Shown piece after piece: positions 1-7,246 of a stretch of DNA of 37,810 bases (its first letter is position 1; each line of letters opens with the position of its first letter). Source of the DNA: an uncultured Bacteroides sp. Its GTDB lineage: Bacteria; Bacteroidota; Bacteroidia; Bacteroidales; Bacteroidaceae. The notes below the pieces were generated by a model, which saw nothing but the letters and a program-made list of their open reading frames with translations, searched no databases and was not told where the DNA came from. Location of the stretch: assembly GCA_900542985.1 (NCBI GenBank), contig UQPQ01000026.1, forward strand, positions 1 through 37,810, in the 5' to 3' direction. The translations under genes and the position numbers were made by a program.

Positions 1-52
1 AACGACCCCGAGATTACAAATCACGTGCTCTGGCCAACTGAGCTAAAGAGGC
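1..52 (-). tRNA. tRNA-Thr (anticodon TGT), 3' part cut off by the window edge
   Basis: Read on the minus strand, the mature 5' end lies at 52 and the visible part covers the acceptor 5' strand, the D arm (GCTC paired with GAGC) and the anticodon arm; the T arm and 3' acceptor lie beyond position 1. The seven-base anticodon loop is at 14-20 with anticodon TGT at 16-18, which reads ACA (threonine). The anticodon stem as read contains one T-T opposition in its middle pair, flanked by good pairs. It has its own promoter at 96-126. In Bacteroidales this tRNA usually opens a tRNA-tuf-secE operon, but that lies outside the window. Confidence 0.9.
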
Positions 53-95
53 AAGAAACTTTGCAACCAAAGCTATTTTCATAACTTAGCGGCTG

Positions 96-126
96 CAAAG
101 TTAGATATTATTTTTTAATCACAAAA
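96..126 (-). promoter_or_regulatory. Promoter of the tRNA-Thr transcript
   Basis: On the minus strand a -7 box TAACTTTG (plus positions 96-103) matches the Bacteroidetes consensus TAnnTTTG. A -33 TTTG (122-125) precedes it with an 18-bp spacer. The start site should fall near 89, leaving a leader of about 37 nt before the mature tRNA. Confidence 0.7.
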
Positions 127-142
127 TAAATCGTGCATTTTT

Positions 143-442
143 TTATTTTCCTTGTTGTTTTTCTTTCGCTTTCAACAACTGCTTGGAAAGCGCATCCATG
201 CACACATCTATCGATTCTTCGAATGTATCACTTATTTTTTCAGCGTAAAACTCTGTATTCAGCGCCAAAACACGCACCCCAGCCTCTTTATTCATAGCTG
301 TTTCAGGTTTTACAACTTTTAAAGACACCTCTACTTTCTTTATATTATCACAAAACTTCTCGAGCTTTTCTGCTTTCTTTTGAATAAAGCCTTCTAGCTT
401 TTCAGACGCATCGAAATGAATTGATTGAATTCTTACTTCCAT
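143..442 (-). CDS. hpf: Ribosome hibernation-promoting factor, short HPF/RaiA type
   Basis: A 99-residue protein of the HPF/RaiA family, which binds the 30S decoding region and dimerises or silences ribosomes when growth slows. The family pattern is visible from the first residues (MEVRIQSIHFDASEKL) through the basic helix with KKAEKLEKF and the second helix near the C-terminus. It has the length of the short form and lacks the dimerising tail of long HPF. The start at 442 is preferred over the in-frame ATG at 484 because it aligns with the family and has a full AAGGAGGT Shine-Dalgarno at 447-454, five bases upstream. It is the last gene of rpsU-xerC-hpf and begins 16 nt after the xerC stop. 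Confidence 0.93.
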   Translation of the reverse strand: MEVRIQSIHFDASEKLEGFIQKKAEKLEKFCDNIKKVEVSLKVVKPETAMNKEAGVRVLALNTEFYAEKISDTFEESIDVCMDALSKQLLKAKEKQQGK

Positions 443-446
443 AAAT

Positions 447-454
447 ACCTCCTT
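447..454 (-). promoter_or_regulatory. Unusually strong Shine-Dalgarno site of hpf
   Basis: AAGGAGGT on the minus strand, five bases before the hpf ATG, sits wholly in the 16-nt gap after xerC. It is a near-complete complement of the 16S anti-SD. Most other starts in the window have no such site; the histidine kinase at 8650 has a weaker AAGGAG. Confidence 0.85.
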
Positions 455-458
455 TTCT

Positions 459-1349
459 TTACGCTCGGGGATGAGCTTGTTCATAAACTTTTTTCAACTC
501 TTCAAAAGTTGTATGTGTATAAATCTCTGTTGCCATTAAATTTTCATGTCCCAACAATTCCTTTACAGCTTCAATTTCCGCATCATGATTCAACATCGAA
601 GTTGCGAATGAATGCCGCAAAACATGAGGACTCTTCTTCTTTAATGTAACAACTTTTGCAAGGTTACGCTTTACTAAAAGGTATACTGCCGCCGGAGTCA
701 GCATCCGCCCATCCTTCCGGACAAAAAACGCTTCACACGCCCCAGCACAAATTTCATTTCTCAACGAAAGATAAAGCAACAAATCTTCCTTTAATTGCTC
801 CGCAAAAGGAATCAAGCGCTGCTTATTTCTTTTTCCTGTCACTTTTATCACACAAGCCGAAAAATCGACATCCCCATCTCTCAGATTAACCAATTCAGAC
901 CGACGCATTCCTGTCAGATAAAACATCTCTATAATCAAACGATCCCGCACTCCTTCAAATCCAGAGCCAAAATCCGTCTGATCCAGCAATCGATCCATAT
1001 CAGCCTCCTTCACAAAAACAGGCAACGGCTTTTTAACCTTCGGCCCCTGTACTTTTGCAACAGGATCCGCCGTCACATATCCTCTTTTTAAAAGGTAGCG
1101 ATAAAACGACCGGAGCGAACTCAGCTTCCGATTTACCGACGTAGAAGCAAAACCACGATCCATCAAGCTGACAACCCAGCCGCGTATCAAATCCGCATCT
1201 ACAGCAAGCAAATCCAAATCTTCGCTCACCCCCTTTAAGTATTCTTCAAACTCACGAAGATCCGACTCATAGCCTACCACTGTTTTATCGGAATAACTCT
1301 TCTCAAGTTCAAGATACTCCAAAAAAGATTCTTTCAACATAAGAAACAT
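459..1349 (-). CDS. xerC: Tyrosine recombinase XerC/XerD type (chromosome dimer resolution)
   Basis: A 296-residue site-specific recombinase with the two-domain layout of Xer proteins: a SAM-like core-binding domain (about residues 5-90) and a catalytic domain (about 110-285). All six catalytic residues are visible: R149 in TGMRRSEL, K173 in TGKRNKQR, H242 and R245 in HVLRHS, H268 in LLGHE and the nucleophile Y277. Length and context (between rpsU and hpf) fit the housekeeping enzyme acting at dif, not a mobile-element integrase. An ATG at 1340 (residue 4) is an equally good start. Whether it is the XerC or XerD partner cannot be settled from this sequence alone. Confidence 0.88.
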   Translation of the reverse strand: MFLMLKESFLEYLELEKSYSDKTVVGYESDLREFEEYLKGVSEDLDLLAVDADLIRGWVVSLMDRGFASTSVNRKLSSLRSFYRYLLKRGYVTADPVAKVQGPKVKKPLPVFVKEADMDRLLDQTDFGSGFEGVRDRLIIEMFYLTGMRRSELVNLRDGDVDFSACVIKVTGKRNKQRLIPFAEQLKEDLLLYLSLRNEICAGACEAFFVRKDGRMLTPAAVYLLVKRNLAKVVTLKKKSPHVLRHSFATSMLNHDAEIEAVKELLGHENLMATEIYTHTTFEELKKVYEQAHPRA

Positions 1350-1416
1350 CGCCTTTTAATGTCAGCAACGAATTTATGAAAAAGAAATCAATAATTCAAG
1401 AAATTTTGCAGAATTA

Positions 1417-1608
1417 TTACTCTTCTACTTGTTGCATTTTCTGAACGTAAACGGCACGTTCCATTTTCAGTCTTTTCAAAACAGACGGTTTATCATACTG
1501 CTGTCTGCTTCTCAATTCTTTCACAACACCTGTTTTTTCAAATTTTCTTTTGAACTTTTTCAGCGCTTTTTCAATGTTTTCGCCTTCTTTTACTGGAACT
1601 ACAATCAT
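1417..1608 (-). CDS. rpsU: 30S ribosomal protein bS21
   Basis: A 63-residue basic protein starting MIVVPVKEGENIEKALKKF, the standard bS21 opening, followed by the basic stretch FKRKFEKTGVVKELRSR and a C-terminal helix rich in Lys/Arg. It is a small-subunit protein near the 3' end of 16S rRNA; in Bacteroidota, bS21 helps bury the anti-Shine-Dalgarno sequence. It is first gene of the rpsU-xerC-hpf operon and has a well-formed promoter at 1663-1693. Its own start is preceded by an A/T-only leader with no Shine-Dalgarno, unlike hpf in the same operon. A gap of 67 bases separates it from xerC. Confidence 0.97.
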   Translation of the reverse strand: MIVVPVKEGENIEKALKKFKRKFEKTGVVKELRSRQQYDKPSVLKRLKMERAVYVQKMQQVEE

Positions 1609-1662
1609 GTTTTTAAAATTAAAATATGTTGTTAATTAATTATTTGCAGTCAAATTGCGGTG

Positions 1663-1693
1663 CAAAATTACACATACTTTCTTTATTTACAAA
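1663..1693 (-). promoter_or_regulatory. Promoter of rpsU-xerC-hpf
   Basis: On the minus strand, -33 TTTG (1690-1693), a 19-bp spacer and -7 TAATTTTG (1663-1670) match the Bacteroidetes consensus exactly. The start site is expected near 1655, giving a leader of about 45 nt. Confidence 0.75.
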
Positions 1694-1710
1694 ACTTTCC
1701 AACACATTTT

Positions 1711-1740
1711 CTTGATAATTACACAGAAATACTATCTTTG
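1711..1740 (+). promoter_or_regulatory. Promoter of the aminopeptidase gene
   Basis: A TTG at 1712-1714 and the -7 box TATCTTTG at 1733-1740 are separated by 18 bp. The start codon follows at 1777, so the leader is about 30 nt. Confidence 0.7.
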
Positions 1741-1776
1741 TCTGGTCAATACAACTTTTTTTAAGATAATATCAAT

Positions 1777-3555
1777 ATGAAAGATACAATAAAAGAAAGA
1801 ATCGCCTCCCTGCGACGCTTCATGCAAAAAAAACAAATCAACGCTTTTATTATTCCCAGTACTGACCCACATGCAGGAGAATATGTACCGGAACATTGGG
1901 AAGCCAGAAAGTGGCTGTCTGGCTTTACCGGATCTGCCGGAACATTAGTAATAACAGAGAAAGAAGGTGGATTATGGACCGATTCCCGTTATTTTCTCCA
2001 GGCAGAAGAACAACTGAATGGAACAGGCATTGATTTACAAAAGGAAGGGCTTTCTTCTACTCCGTCTATAGCAGAATGGCTGGGAGAAAAGCTACAGGCT
2101 GGCAGTAAAATAGGTATAGACGGATGGGTAAACAGCATTTCTACAGTAGAAAATCTCAGCAAACAATTGCTCACACACCAGCTCACTCTTATTTCTACTG
2201 AAGATCCATTTACTTCTATATGGGAAAATCGTCCATCTATCCCAGAGAATCCTATATTTATTCTACCACTCGAATACGCAGGAGTTCCCTGCCAGCATAA
2301 AATATTACAAATACAGGAGCTCTTACAACAGAAACACACCGAAGGACTTCTCTTATCTGCTCTCGACGAAATAGCCTGGACACTCAACTTAAGAGGAAAT
2401 GACGTACATTGCAATCCTGTATTTGTAAGTTATTTACTGATTACCAACAGGCAGGCTACACTTTACATTTCTCCCAAGAAGCTTACCGATGAATTGACGG
2501 AGTATTTACAACAGAATAACATTATCATCAAAGATTACGAGGATATAATATCCGACTTATCAAACTATAAGGAGAAAAATATCCAGTTATCCCCTTCTAC
2601 CAATTATGCACTCTATCAGGCAGCCTCATCTACTACACATATACTACAAGAGGTTTCTCCTGTTGTTTATCTGAAAGCTGTTAAAAACGATACAGAAATT
2701 TCAGGTATACACCAAGCCATGAAACGGGATGGAGTAGCTATGGTCAGATTTTTGAAATGGATTAAAGAGGCTGTACAGCAAGGTAGTGAAAGCGAAATCA
2801 GTATCAGTAACAAGCTATATGAGTTCCGTAATGAACAGGCCCTATTCAAAGGAATCAGCTTCGATACCATTGCCGGTTACCAACAGCATGGTGCCATCGT
2901 GCATTACGAAGCTACTCCCGATACAGATATCCCTTTAAAACCCGAAGGACTTCTGCTTCTGGATAGTGGCGGACAATATATGGACGGAACGACTGACATC
3001 ACACGTACAATTGCATTAGGAGCTGTGAGCCAGCAACAAAAGATAGATTACACTTTGGTATTAAAAGGATTCATCGCTTTATCGCAAGCGGTATTTCCAC
3101 ATGGAACATGCGGTACCCAGCTCGATGTACTGGCTCGTCAGTATATGTGGAAAGCAGGTATCAACTACGGACATGGTACCGGGCATGGGATCGGACATTT
3201 CCTGAACGTACACGAGGGTCCACACCAAATCCGCATGAACCACATGCCTTCTCCTCTCCTTCCAGGAATGACCATTACCAACGAGCCCGGCATTTACCGC
3301 AGCGGAGAATATGGCATACGCACCGAAAACACCATGCTTGTGGTAAAAGACAATGAAACCTCCTTTGGAGCTTTCTACCGTTTTGAACCACTGACTCTCT
3401 GCCCAATAGATAAAGAAGCTATTTGCAAAGAAATGATGACAGGCGATGAAATCCAATGGTTCAACAACTACCACACCCGTGTATACAAAGAACTTAGTCC
3501 ATTGCTCTCTCCGGAAGAACGAATTTGGCTGGAGAATGCAACCAGTGCTTTATAA
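1777..3555 (+). CDS. Xaa-Pro aminopeptidase (M24B family)
   Basis: A 592-residue metalloaminopeptidase that removes an N-terminal residue preceding proline. It has the three-domain build of the eukaryote-like XPNPEP1 branch: two creatinase-type N-terminal domains (about 5-140 and 155-300) and a pita-bread catalytic domain (about 310-530) with a short C-terminal extension. The dinuclear metal ligands are all visible: D396 (LLLLDSGGQY), D407 (TTDITR), H470 (GHGTGHGIGH), E503 (TNEPGIY) and E517 (GIRTENT), with spacing matching the human enzyme. There is no signal peptide, so it should be cytoplasmic. The gamma-carbonic anhydrase gene starts 20 nt downstream and is probably co-transcribed. Confidence 0.93.
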   Translation: MKDTIKERIASLRRFMQKKQINAFIIPSTDPHAGEYVPEHWEARKWLSGFTGSAGTLVITEKEGGLWTDSRYFLQAEEQLNGTGIDLQKEGLSSTPSIAEWLGEKLQAGSKIGIDGWVNSISTVENLSKQLLTHQLTLISTEDPFTSIWENRPSIPENPIFILPLEYAGVPCQHKILQIQELLQQKHTEGLLLSALDEIAWTLNLRGNDVHCNPVFVSYLLITNRQATLYISPKKLTDELTEYLQQNNIIIKDYEDIISDLSNYKEKNIQLSPSTNYALYQAASSTTHILQEVSPVVYLKAVKNDTEISGIHQAMKRDGVAMVRFLKWIKEAVQQGSESEISISNKLYEFRNEQALFKGISFDTIAGYQQHGAIVHYEATPDTDIPLKPEGLLLLDSGGQYMDGTTDITRTIALGAVSQQQKIDYTLVLKGFIALSQAVFPHGTCGTQLDVLARQYMWKAGINYGHGTGHGIGHFLNVHEGPHQIRMNHMPSPLLPGMTITNEPGIYRSGEYGIRTENTMLVVKDNETSFGAFYRFEPLTLCPIDKEAICKEMMTGDEIQWFNNYHTRVYKELSPLLSPEERIWLENATSAL

Positions 3556-3575
3556 ACTTATACTATATACTTAAT

Positions 3576-4106
3576 ATGGCTCTAATCAAATCAGTAAGAG
3601 GGTTTACCCCTCAAATCGGCGAGAACTGTTACCTTGCCGATAACGCGACTCTTATAGGCGACATCGTTATGGGACGTGACTGCAGCATATGGTTCAATAC
3701 AGTGCTGCGTGGAGATGTTAACTCCATCCGTATTGGCGACAGAGTAAACATTCAAGACGGAACCGTTCTTCATACATTATATGAAAAATCAACAATAGAA
3801 ATAGGTAATGACGTTTCCATTGGACATAATGTTACTTTACATGGTGCAAGCGTCAGAGACAATGCCTTAATTGGTATGGGCTCTACTTTACTTGACCATG
3901 CAGTGGTAGGTAAAGGTGCCATTGTGGCTGCCGGCGCTTTAGTTTTGGCCAATACTGTCATAGAACCTCATACCCTATGGGGAGGCGTACCGGCTAAATT
4001 CATCAAAAAAGTTGATCCACAACAAAGCAAGGAGTTAAACCAAAAGATTGCCAATGGCTATCTGATGTATGCATCCTGGTTTAAAGAAGAAGACAAAGAC
4101 AAATAG
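3576..4106 (+). CDS. Gamma-class carbonic anhydrase family protein (hexapeptide repeat)
   Basis: A 176-residue left-handed beta-helix protein with repeated I/V-G-D/x hexapeptides across residues 12-135 and a C-terminal helix. The three zinc-binding histidines of the Cam-type fold are present: H66 (TVLHT), H84 and H89 (IGHNVTLHG). Such proteins form trimers with the metal site between subunits; the YrdA/PaaY branch it most resembles often has weak or undefined carbonic anhydrase activity. The start at 3576 is chosen because an in-frame upstream start lies inside the aminopeptidase gene and adds 17 unrelated residues. Transcription should end at the hairpin at 4153-4198. Confidence 0.9.
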   Translation: MALIKSVRGFTPQIGENCYLADNATLIGDIVMGRDCSIWFNTVLRGDVNSIRIGDRVNIQDGTVLHTLYEKSTIEIGNDVSIGHNVTLHGASVRDNALIGMGSTLLDHAVVGKGAIVAAGALVLANTVIEPHTLWGGVPAKFIKKVDPQQSKELNQKIANGYLMYASWFKEEDKDK

Positions 4107-4152
4107 TCTTGCCTATATAGAAAACTGTTATAATACCCTATCTAATGATACA

Positions 4153-4198
4153 AGACCATCTCAAATCGTTTTTTGAGATGGTCTCTTTCTTTTTTTAT
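4153..4198. terminator. Strong Rho-independent terminator between convergent genes
   Basis: A perfect 13-bp stem (4153-4165 with 4172-4184), six-base loop, then a T-rich run at 4186-4198 on the plus strand. It ends the aminopeptidase-carbonic anhydrase transcript. The minus strand has only a mixed A/T stretch after the stem, so termination of the LuxR-type gene here is possible but weaker. Confidence 0.9.
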
Positions 4199-4212
4199 TT
4201 CGGCTACACGAT

Positions 4213-4977
4213 TTATCTGTCAAGAAATAAAAGCTTTAATTCTCTTGCTGTCCGGCAAGCCTGCATCGAGTTGTCCACCTGCAACTTCTCAAGAATATTC
4301 TGCCGGTGGCGATTCACTGTATTCACACTAATGGATAAAGTTTCTGCTATCTCCTTGCTGCTTTTCCCTTCTTCTATCAACAGTAATATTTCTTTTTCCC
4401 GTTTGGAAAGCAATCCCTTGCACGTTTCTTTATCCCATTCAGTCATTGTACCGTCTACCGAATTAATCACCATACAGTTAAAAGAAGAATCCGGCGAGAA
4501 ACCATACAGACAAAGAGCCAGCCAGACATTACCATTGGCATGGGTAGCCACATAATACATCCGATGCCTCACCCATACATAAGTACCTTGTGCATTACGC
4601 ATCCGTATCCGGCTATCTATATAATAATCTGTACGTTTCCCTTCGGGCAAACCTTTCAAGAACTGGAAAAAGCGGAGTTCCTGTAAATGTTTGTCCAATA
4701 AATCATCGGGATGAATACGAGCAAAAATTTCCTCTTCCCAAATAGAATGAAGAATTTTAGAGTCGCCCCGTTTACCCATTCCCAATGTCTCTGCTATCCC
4801 ACCATAATATAAATAACTTGTATTAGCCTGCATATCACTCAATACAGCAATCACATTTTCGGTTGTTGCATATCCTGCGGCTATCTGGCGGAACTGATTC
4901 AATCGGGTATCGCTGCAGTTCTCCTGAATAAATTCCTGATTCAACAATTCATTGCTAAGTTTCTTCCTTATATCCAT
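4213..4977 (-). CDS. LuxR-type transcriptional regulator with N-terminal PAS-like domain
   Basis: A 254-residue protein. The last 60 residues form a LuxR/GerE helix-turn-helix, with LSKREKEILLLIEEGKSSKE followed by IAETLSISVNTVNRHRQNI, the classic recognition-helix pattern. Residues about 35-165 look like a PAS/PAC fold (ARIHPDDL, then YYIDSRIRMRNAQGTYVWVR), a typical small-molecule or redox sensing module. There is no receiver domain or membrane segment, so the protein should be a cytoplasmic one-component sensor. It is divergent from the acetyltransferase gene at 5071, and the two -7 boxes abut at 5036-5051, so control of that gene or of itself is plausible. The ligand is unknown. Confidence 0.85.
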   Translation of the reverse strand: MDIRKKLSNELLNQEFIQENCSDTRLNQFRQIAAGYATTENVIAVLSDMQANTSYLYYGGIAETLGMGKRGDSKILHSIWEEEIFARIHPDDLLDKHLQELRFFQFLKGLPEGKRTDYYIDSRIRMRNAQGTYVWVRHRMYYVATHANGNVWLALCLYGFSPDSSFNCMVINSVDGTMTEWDKETCKGLLSKREKEILLLIEEGKSSKEIAETLSISVNTVNRHRQNILEKLQVDNSMQACRTARELKLLFLDR

Positions 4978-5012
4978 ATCACAGAAGAAGACAAAATGGT
5001 TATTTTTAAGTA

Positions 5013-5051
5013 TTGTTCACCCTGGCACAAACCTCTACTTTTGCAAATGTA
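5013..5051. promoter_or_regulatory. Back-to-back divergent promoter core
   Basis: Plus strand: TTG at 5013-5015, 20-bp spacer, -7 TACTTTTG at 5036-5043, driving the acetyltransferase gene at 5071. Minus strand: -7 TACATTTG occupies the adjacent bases 5044-5051 and could drive the LuxR-type gene (start 4977); no good -33 was found for it. The 16 bases TACTTTTGCAAATGTA form an imperfect palindrome. Confidence 0.6.
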
Positions 5052-5070
5052 AGTAAAATAGACAAAACAC

Positions 5071-5661
5071 ATGAGTACAGAAAAAGAAAAAGCCCAAAGA
5101 GGTGAGTTATATGATGCGAACTATGACGCAGAACTTCTTGCCGAACGTGATATCTGCAAAGATATGTGTTATGAGTACAATCAATTACGCCCTTCTCGAA
5201 AAGCCGAACGCCAACAACTCATCCGTAAGTTGTTCGGGAAGACAGGTCAGAACTTTCTGATCGAACAGCCTTTTTACTGCGACTATGGATATAACATAGA
5301 AATAGGAGAAAACTTCTATGCCAACGTGAATTGCGTAATGCTTGATGGCGCTAAAATCCATTTTGGAGACAATGTATTTATTGCACCTCATTGCGGCTTT
5401 TATACAGCGGGACACCCTTTGGATGTAACGCAGCGAAACCAAGGACTGGAATATGCCTATCCCATCCGAGTAGGAAATAATGTATGGATAGGGGCAAATG
5501 TATGCGTACTTCCCGGAGTCAGCATAGGAAACAACTGTGTAATTGGAGCTGGCAGTGTAGTAAACAAAGACATTCCAGACAATTCTCTGGCAGTTGGCAA
5601 TCCTTGTAAAGTAATCCGTACCCTCACAGAAGAAGATAAAAACAAATATAAATTAGTATGA
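5071..5661 (+). CDS. Sugar O-acetyltransferase, maltose/galactoside acetyltransferase family
   Basis: A 196-residue acetyl-CoA-dependent transferase of the LacA/Maa/NodL family. The N-terminal Mac domain (about residues 6-60, with KAQRGELYDANYDAEL) precedes a left-handed beta-helix of hexapeptide repeats (about 70-185). The catalytic histidine is H115 in FYTAGHPLD, at the same number as in E. coli LacA, and the C-terminal NPCKVIR motif is intact. Enzymes of this family acetylate the 6-hydroxyl of maltose, glucose or galactosides, perhaps as detoxification; the exact acceptor cannot be read from sequence. Its stop codon overlaps the next start in an ATGA arrangement, so the two genes are translationally coupled. 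Confidence 0.9.
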   Translation: MSTEKEKAQRGELYDANYDAELLAERDICKDMCYEYNQLRPSRKAERQQLIRKLFGKTGQNFLIEQPFYCDYGYNIEIGENFYANVNCVMLDGAKIHFGDNVFIAPHCGFYTAGHPLDVTQRNQGLEYAYPIRVGNNVWIGANVCVLPGVSIGNNCVIGAGSVVNKDIPDNSLAVGNPCKVIRTLTEEDKNKYKLV

Positions 5662-6314
5662 AAAAAATTCTTTTAGGTTTGTTTGCTTTTTTAAGCGTAC
5701 AAAATGTATCCGCACAGACATTAGAAAAAATGCAATGGTTTAATGAACCTGAACAGTGGGAAATAAAAGACAACACCTTGTCGATGTTTGTAACTCCACA
5801 GAGTGACTATTGGCGTATTTCACACTACGGCTTCACTGTAGATGATGCTCCTTTCTACTACTCTACTTATGGAGGAGAATTTGAAGTAAAAGTAAAAATC
5901 ACAGGCGATTATCAAGCCCGGTTCGACCAGGCTGGTCTGATGCTCCGTATCGACCACGAAAACTACATCAAGACCGGTATTGAATTCGTTGACGGAAAAT
6001 TCAACCTCAGCACTGTAGTAACTCACAAAACGAGTGACTGGAGTGTAATTGCTTTAGACAAACCTGTTCCTTACATCTGGATTAAAGCAGTCCGCCGGCT
6101 GGATGCTGTGGAAATTTTCTATTCGTTCGACGACAAGAACTATACCATGATGCGCAACGCATGGCTGCAAGACAATACTCCCGTAATGGTTGGAGTAATG
6201 GGAGCCAGTCCGGATGGAAAAGGCTTCAATGCAAAATTCGAACATTTCAAAGTAACACATTTACCAGACCTTCGACGACTGGAGTGGCTGAAAAAGAATC
6301 AAGAAGCACAATAA
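5658..6314 (+). CDS. Secreted DUF1349 (concanavalin-like) protein
   Basis: A 218-residue protein with a Sec signal peptide (first 20 residues, ending SVQNVSAQ) and then a single DUF1349-type beta-sandwich. Typical family features are W-x-I-SHYGF near residue 50, FEVKVKITGDYQARFDQAGL near 80 and MVGVMGASPDGKGF near 180. DUF1349 domains have a concanavalin-like fold and often bind glycans, but some are small enzymes of unknown role. It overlaps the acetyltransferase gene by four bases and is exported, so the pair is coupled genetically although the products act in different compartments. No lipobox is present; periplasmic location is likely. Confidence 0.82.
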   Translation: MKKILLGLFAFLSVQNVSAQTLEKMQWFNEPEQWEIKDNTLSMFVTPQSDYWRISHYGFTVDDAPFYYSTYGGEFEVKVKITGDYQARFDQAGLMLRIDHENYIKTGIEFVDGKFNLSTVVTHKTSDWSVIALDKPVPYIWIKAVRRLDAVEIFYSFDDKNYTMMRNAWLQDNTPVMVGVMGASPDGKGFNAKFEHFKVTHLPDLRRLEWLKKNQEAQ

Positions 6315-6370
6315 CAACAAAATTGTGAAGTTAAGCATTGAAGTAAGAACAACTCATGCAACAAAAATAC

Positions 6371-6466
6371 TCGCCAGTCCTTTCAGGTAAGTACTGCACT
6401 CATCACTAGAAAGTACTGCACTCATTTCGAGGAAAAAGCCGACTCATTACCTGTAAGGACTGGCGA
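6371..6466. repeat. Palindromic element enclosing 22-nt tandem units
   Basis: Two 20-base arms (6371-6390 and 6447-6466) are inverted copies with one mismatch. Between and into the right arm lie three units of exactly 22 nt starting at 6389, 6411 and 6433; the first two share 15 identical bases (AAGTACTGCACTCAT) and the third keeps GACTCAT. It lies in the 3' untranslated region of the DUF1349 transcript, before the terminator. It is not a CRISPR (only three decaying units, no separate spacers). Confidence 0.75.
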
Positions 6467-6473
6467 AGCATTT

Positions 6474-6494
6474 AGTCGCATACTGCGACTTTTC
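6474..6494 (+). terminator. Small hairpin terminator after the acetyltransferase-DUF1349 operon
   Basis: AGTCGCA (6474-6480) and TGCGACT (6484-6490) form a perfect 7-bp stem with a three-base loop, followed by TTTCTT. It borders the end of the convergent response-regulator gene. Confidence 0.65.
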
Positions 6495-7187
6495 TTATAC
6501 CAGCATCAATCCTACTCCTTTGACAGTTTTTATCTGAACTGTTTCATCGGCTGCAAACAGTTTACGCAAGCGCGACACAAATACATCAAGGCTACGTGAT
6601 GCAAAGTAATCGTCTTCCGTATCCCATAAACGGGCTAGAATCTGTTCCCGCTTTACCACCTCTCCCTTCTGCTCACACAGCATCCGCAAGAGTTTTGCCT
6701 CACGCTGTGTAAGGCTTTTTTCTTCTCCCCGCACATCGTAAAGCATCTGTTTCTCCGCTTCGAACGTAAACAACTCTCCAATATGAAACACGCTTCCGTG
6801 TGCCGTATGTCCTGTTCCTCTCGTCAGTTTCAATAAAGCCGTAATATGTGCATTCAGCTCTTCGGCAAGAAAAGGTTTCTTGATATAATTGTTCACCCCC
6901 AGTTCATATCCCATCACCACATCTTTGGGAGAAACGCGTCCCGAAGTAAAAAGGATAGGAGTATCTCCGTCGGTTTCCCGAATACGGCGTACCATTTCGT
7001 ACCCGTCCATTACCGGCATTTCGATATCCGATACAATGACATCGGGCTTCTGCTCACGCCACACGCGTAATCCTTCCTCGCCATTGGCAGCAGTAGTGAC
7101 TTCATATCCTCCAATCATATCTTCCAGTCCGCCTTGAATAATATAGCACAGATTGGCATCGTCCTCTACCAAGAGTAGTCTTATCAT
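6495..7187 (-). CDS. OmpR-family response regulator (RprY-like)
   Basis: A 230-residue two-component response regulator: receiver domain followed by a winged-helix DNA-binding domain. In the version starting at 7214 (239 residues) the acidic pair is D18/D19, the phosphoacceptor is D63 (IVSDIEMPVMDG), the switch residue is T90 and the conserved lysine K113. The C-terminal half shows the OmpR pattern (LTQREAKLLRMLCEQKGEVV, then VDVFVSRLRK-like recognition helix and GVGLMLV). The start at 7187 (MIRLLLVEDD) matches the family best; 7214 remains possible. It follows the histidine kinase by a short gap and is its evident partner. The TTAAC repeats at 8662-8688 are a candidate binding site. Confidence 0.92.
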   Translation of the reverse strand: MIRLLLVEDDANLCYIIQGGLEDMIGGYEVTTAANGEEGLRVWREQKPDVIVSDIEMPVMDGYEMVRRIRETDGDTPILFTSGRVSPKDVVMGYELGVNNYIKKPFLAEELNAHITALLKLTRGTGHTAHGSVFHIGELFTFEAEKQMLYDVRGEEKSLTQREAKLLRMLCEQKGEVVKREQILARLWDTEDDYFASRSLDVFVSRLRKLFAADETVQIKTVKGVGLMLV

Positions 7188-7246
7188 AGAATCAGGTTTT
7201 ATTTTGTTATACATTCTTCTATTTTATCCCCATGCAACATCCGCTT

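Noticed and set aside
459..1349. Integrase of a prophage or mobile island next to a tRNA gene
   Set aside because: The protein has housekeeping Xer length and motifs and lies in an operon between rpsU and hpf; no att repeats or phage genes are near.
6389..6454. CRISPR-like array of direct repeats
   Set aside because: Only three decaying contiguous 22-nt units, no unique spacers and no cas genes.
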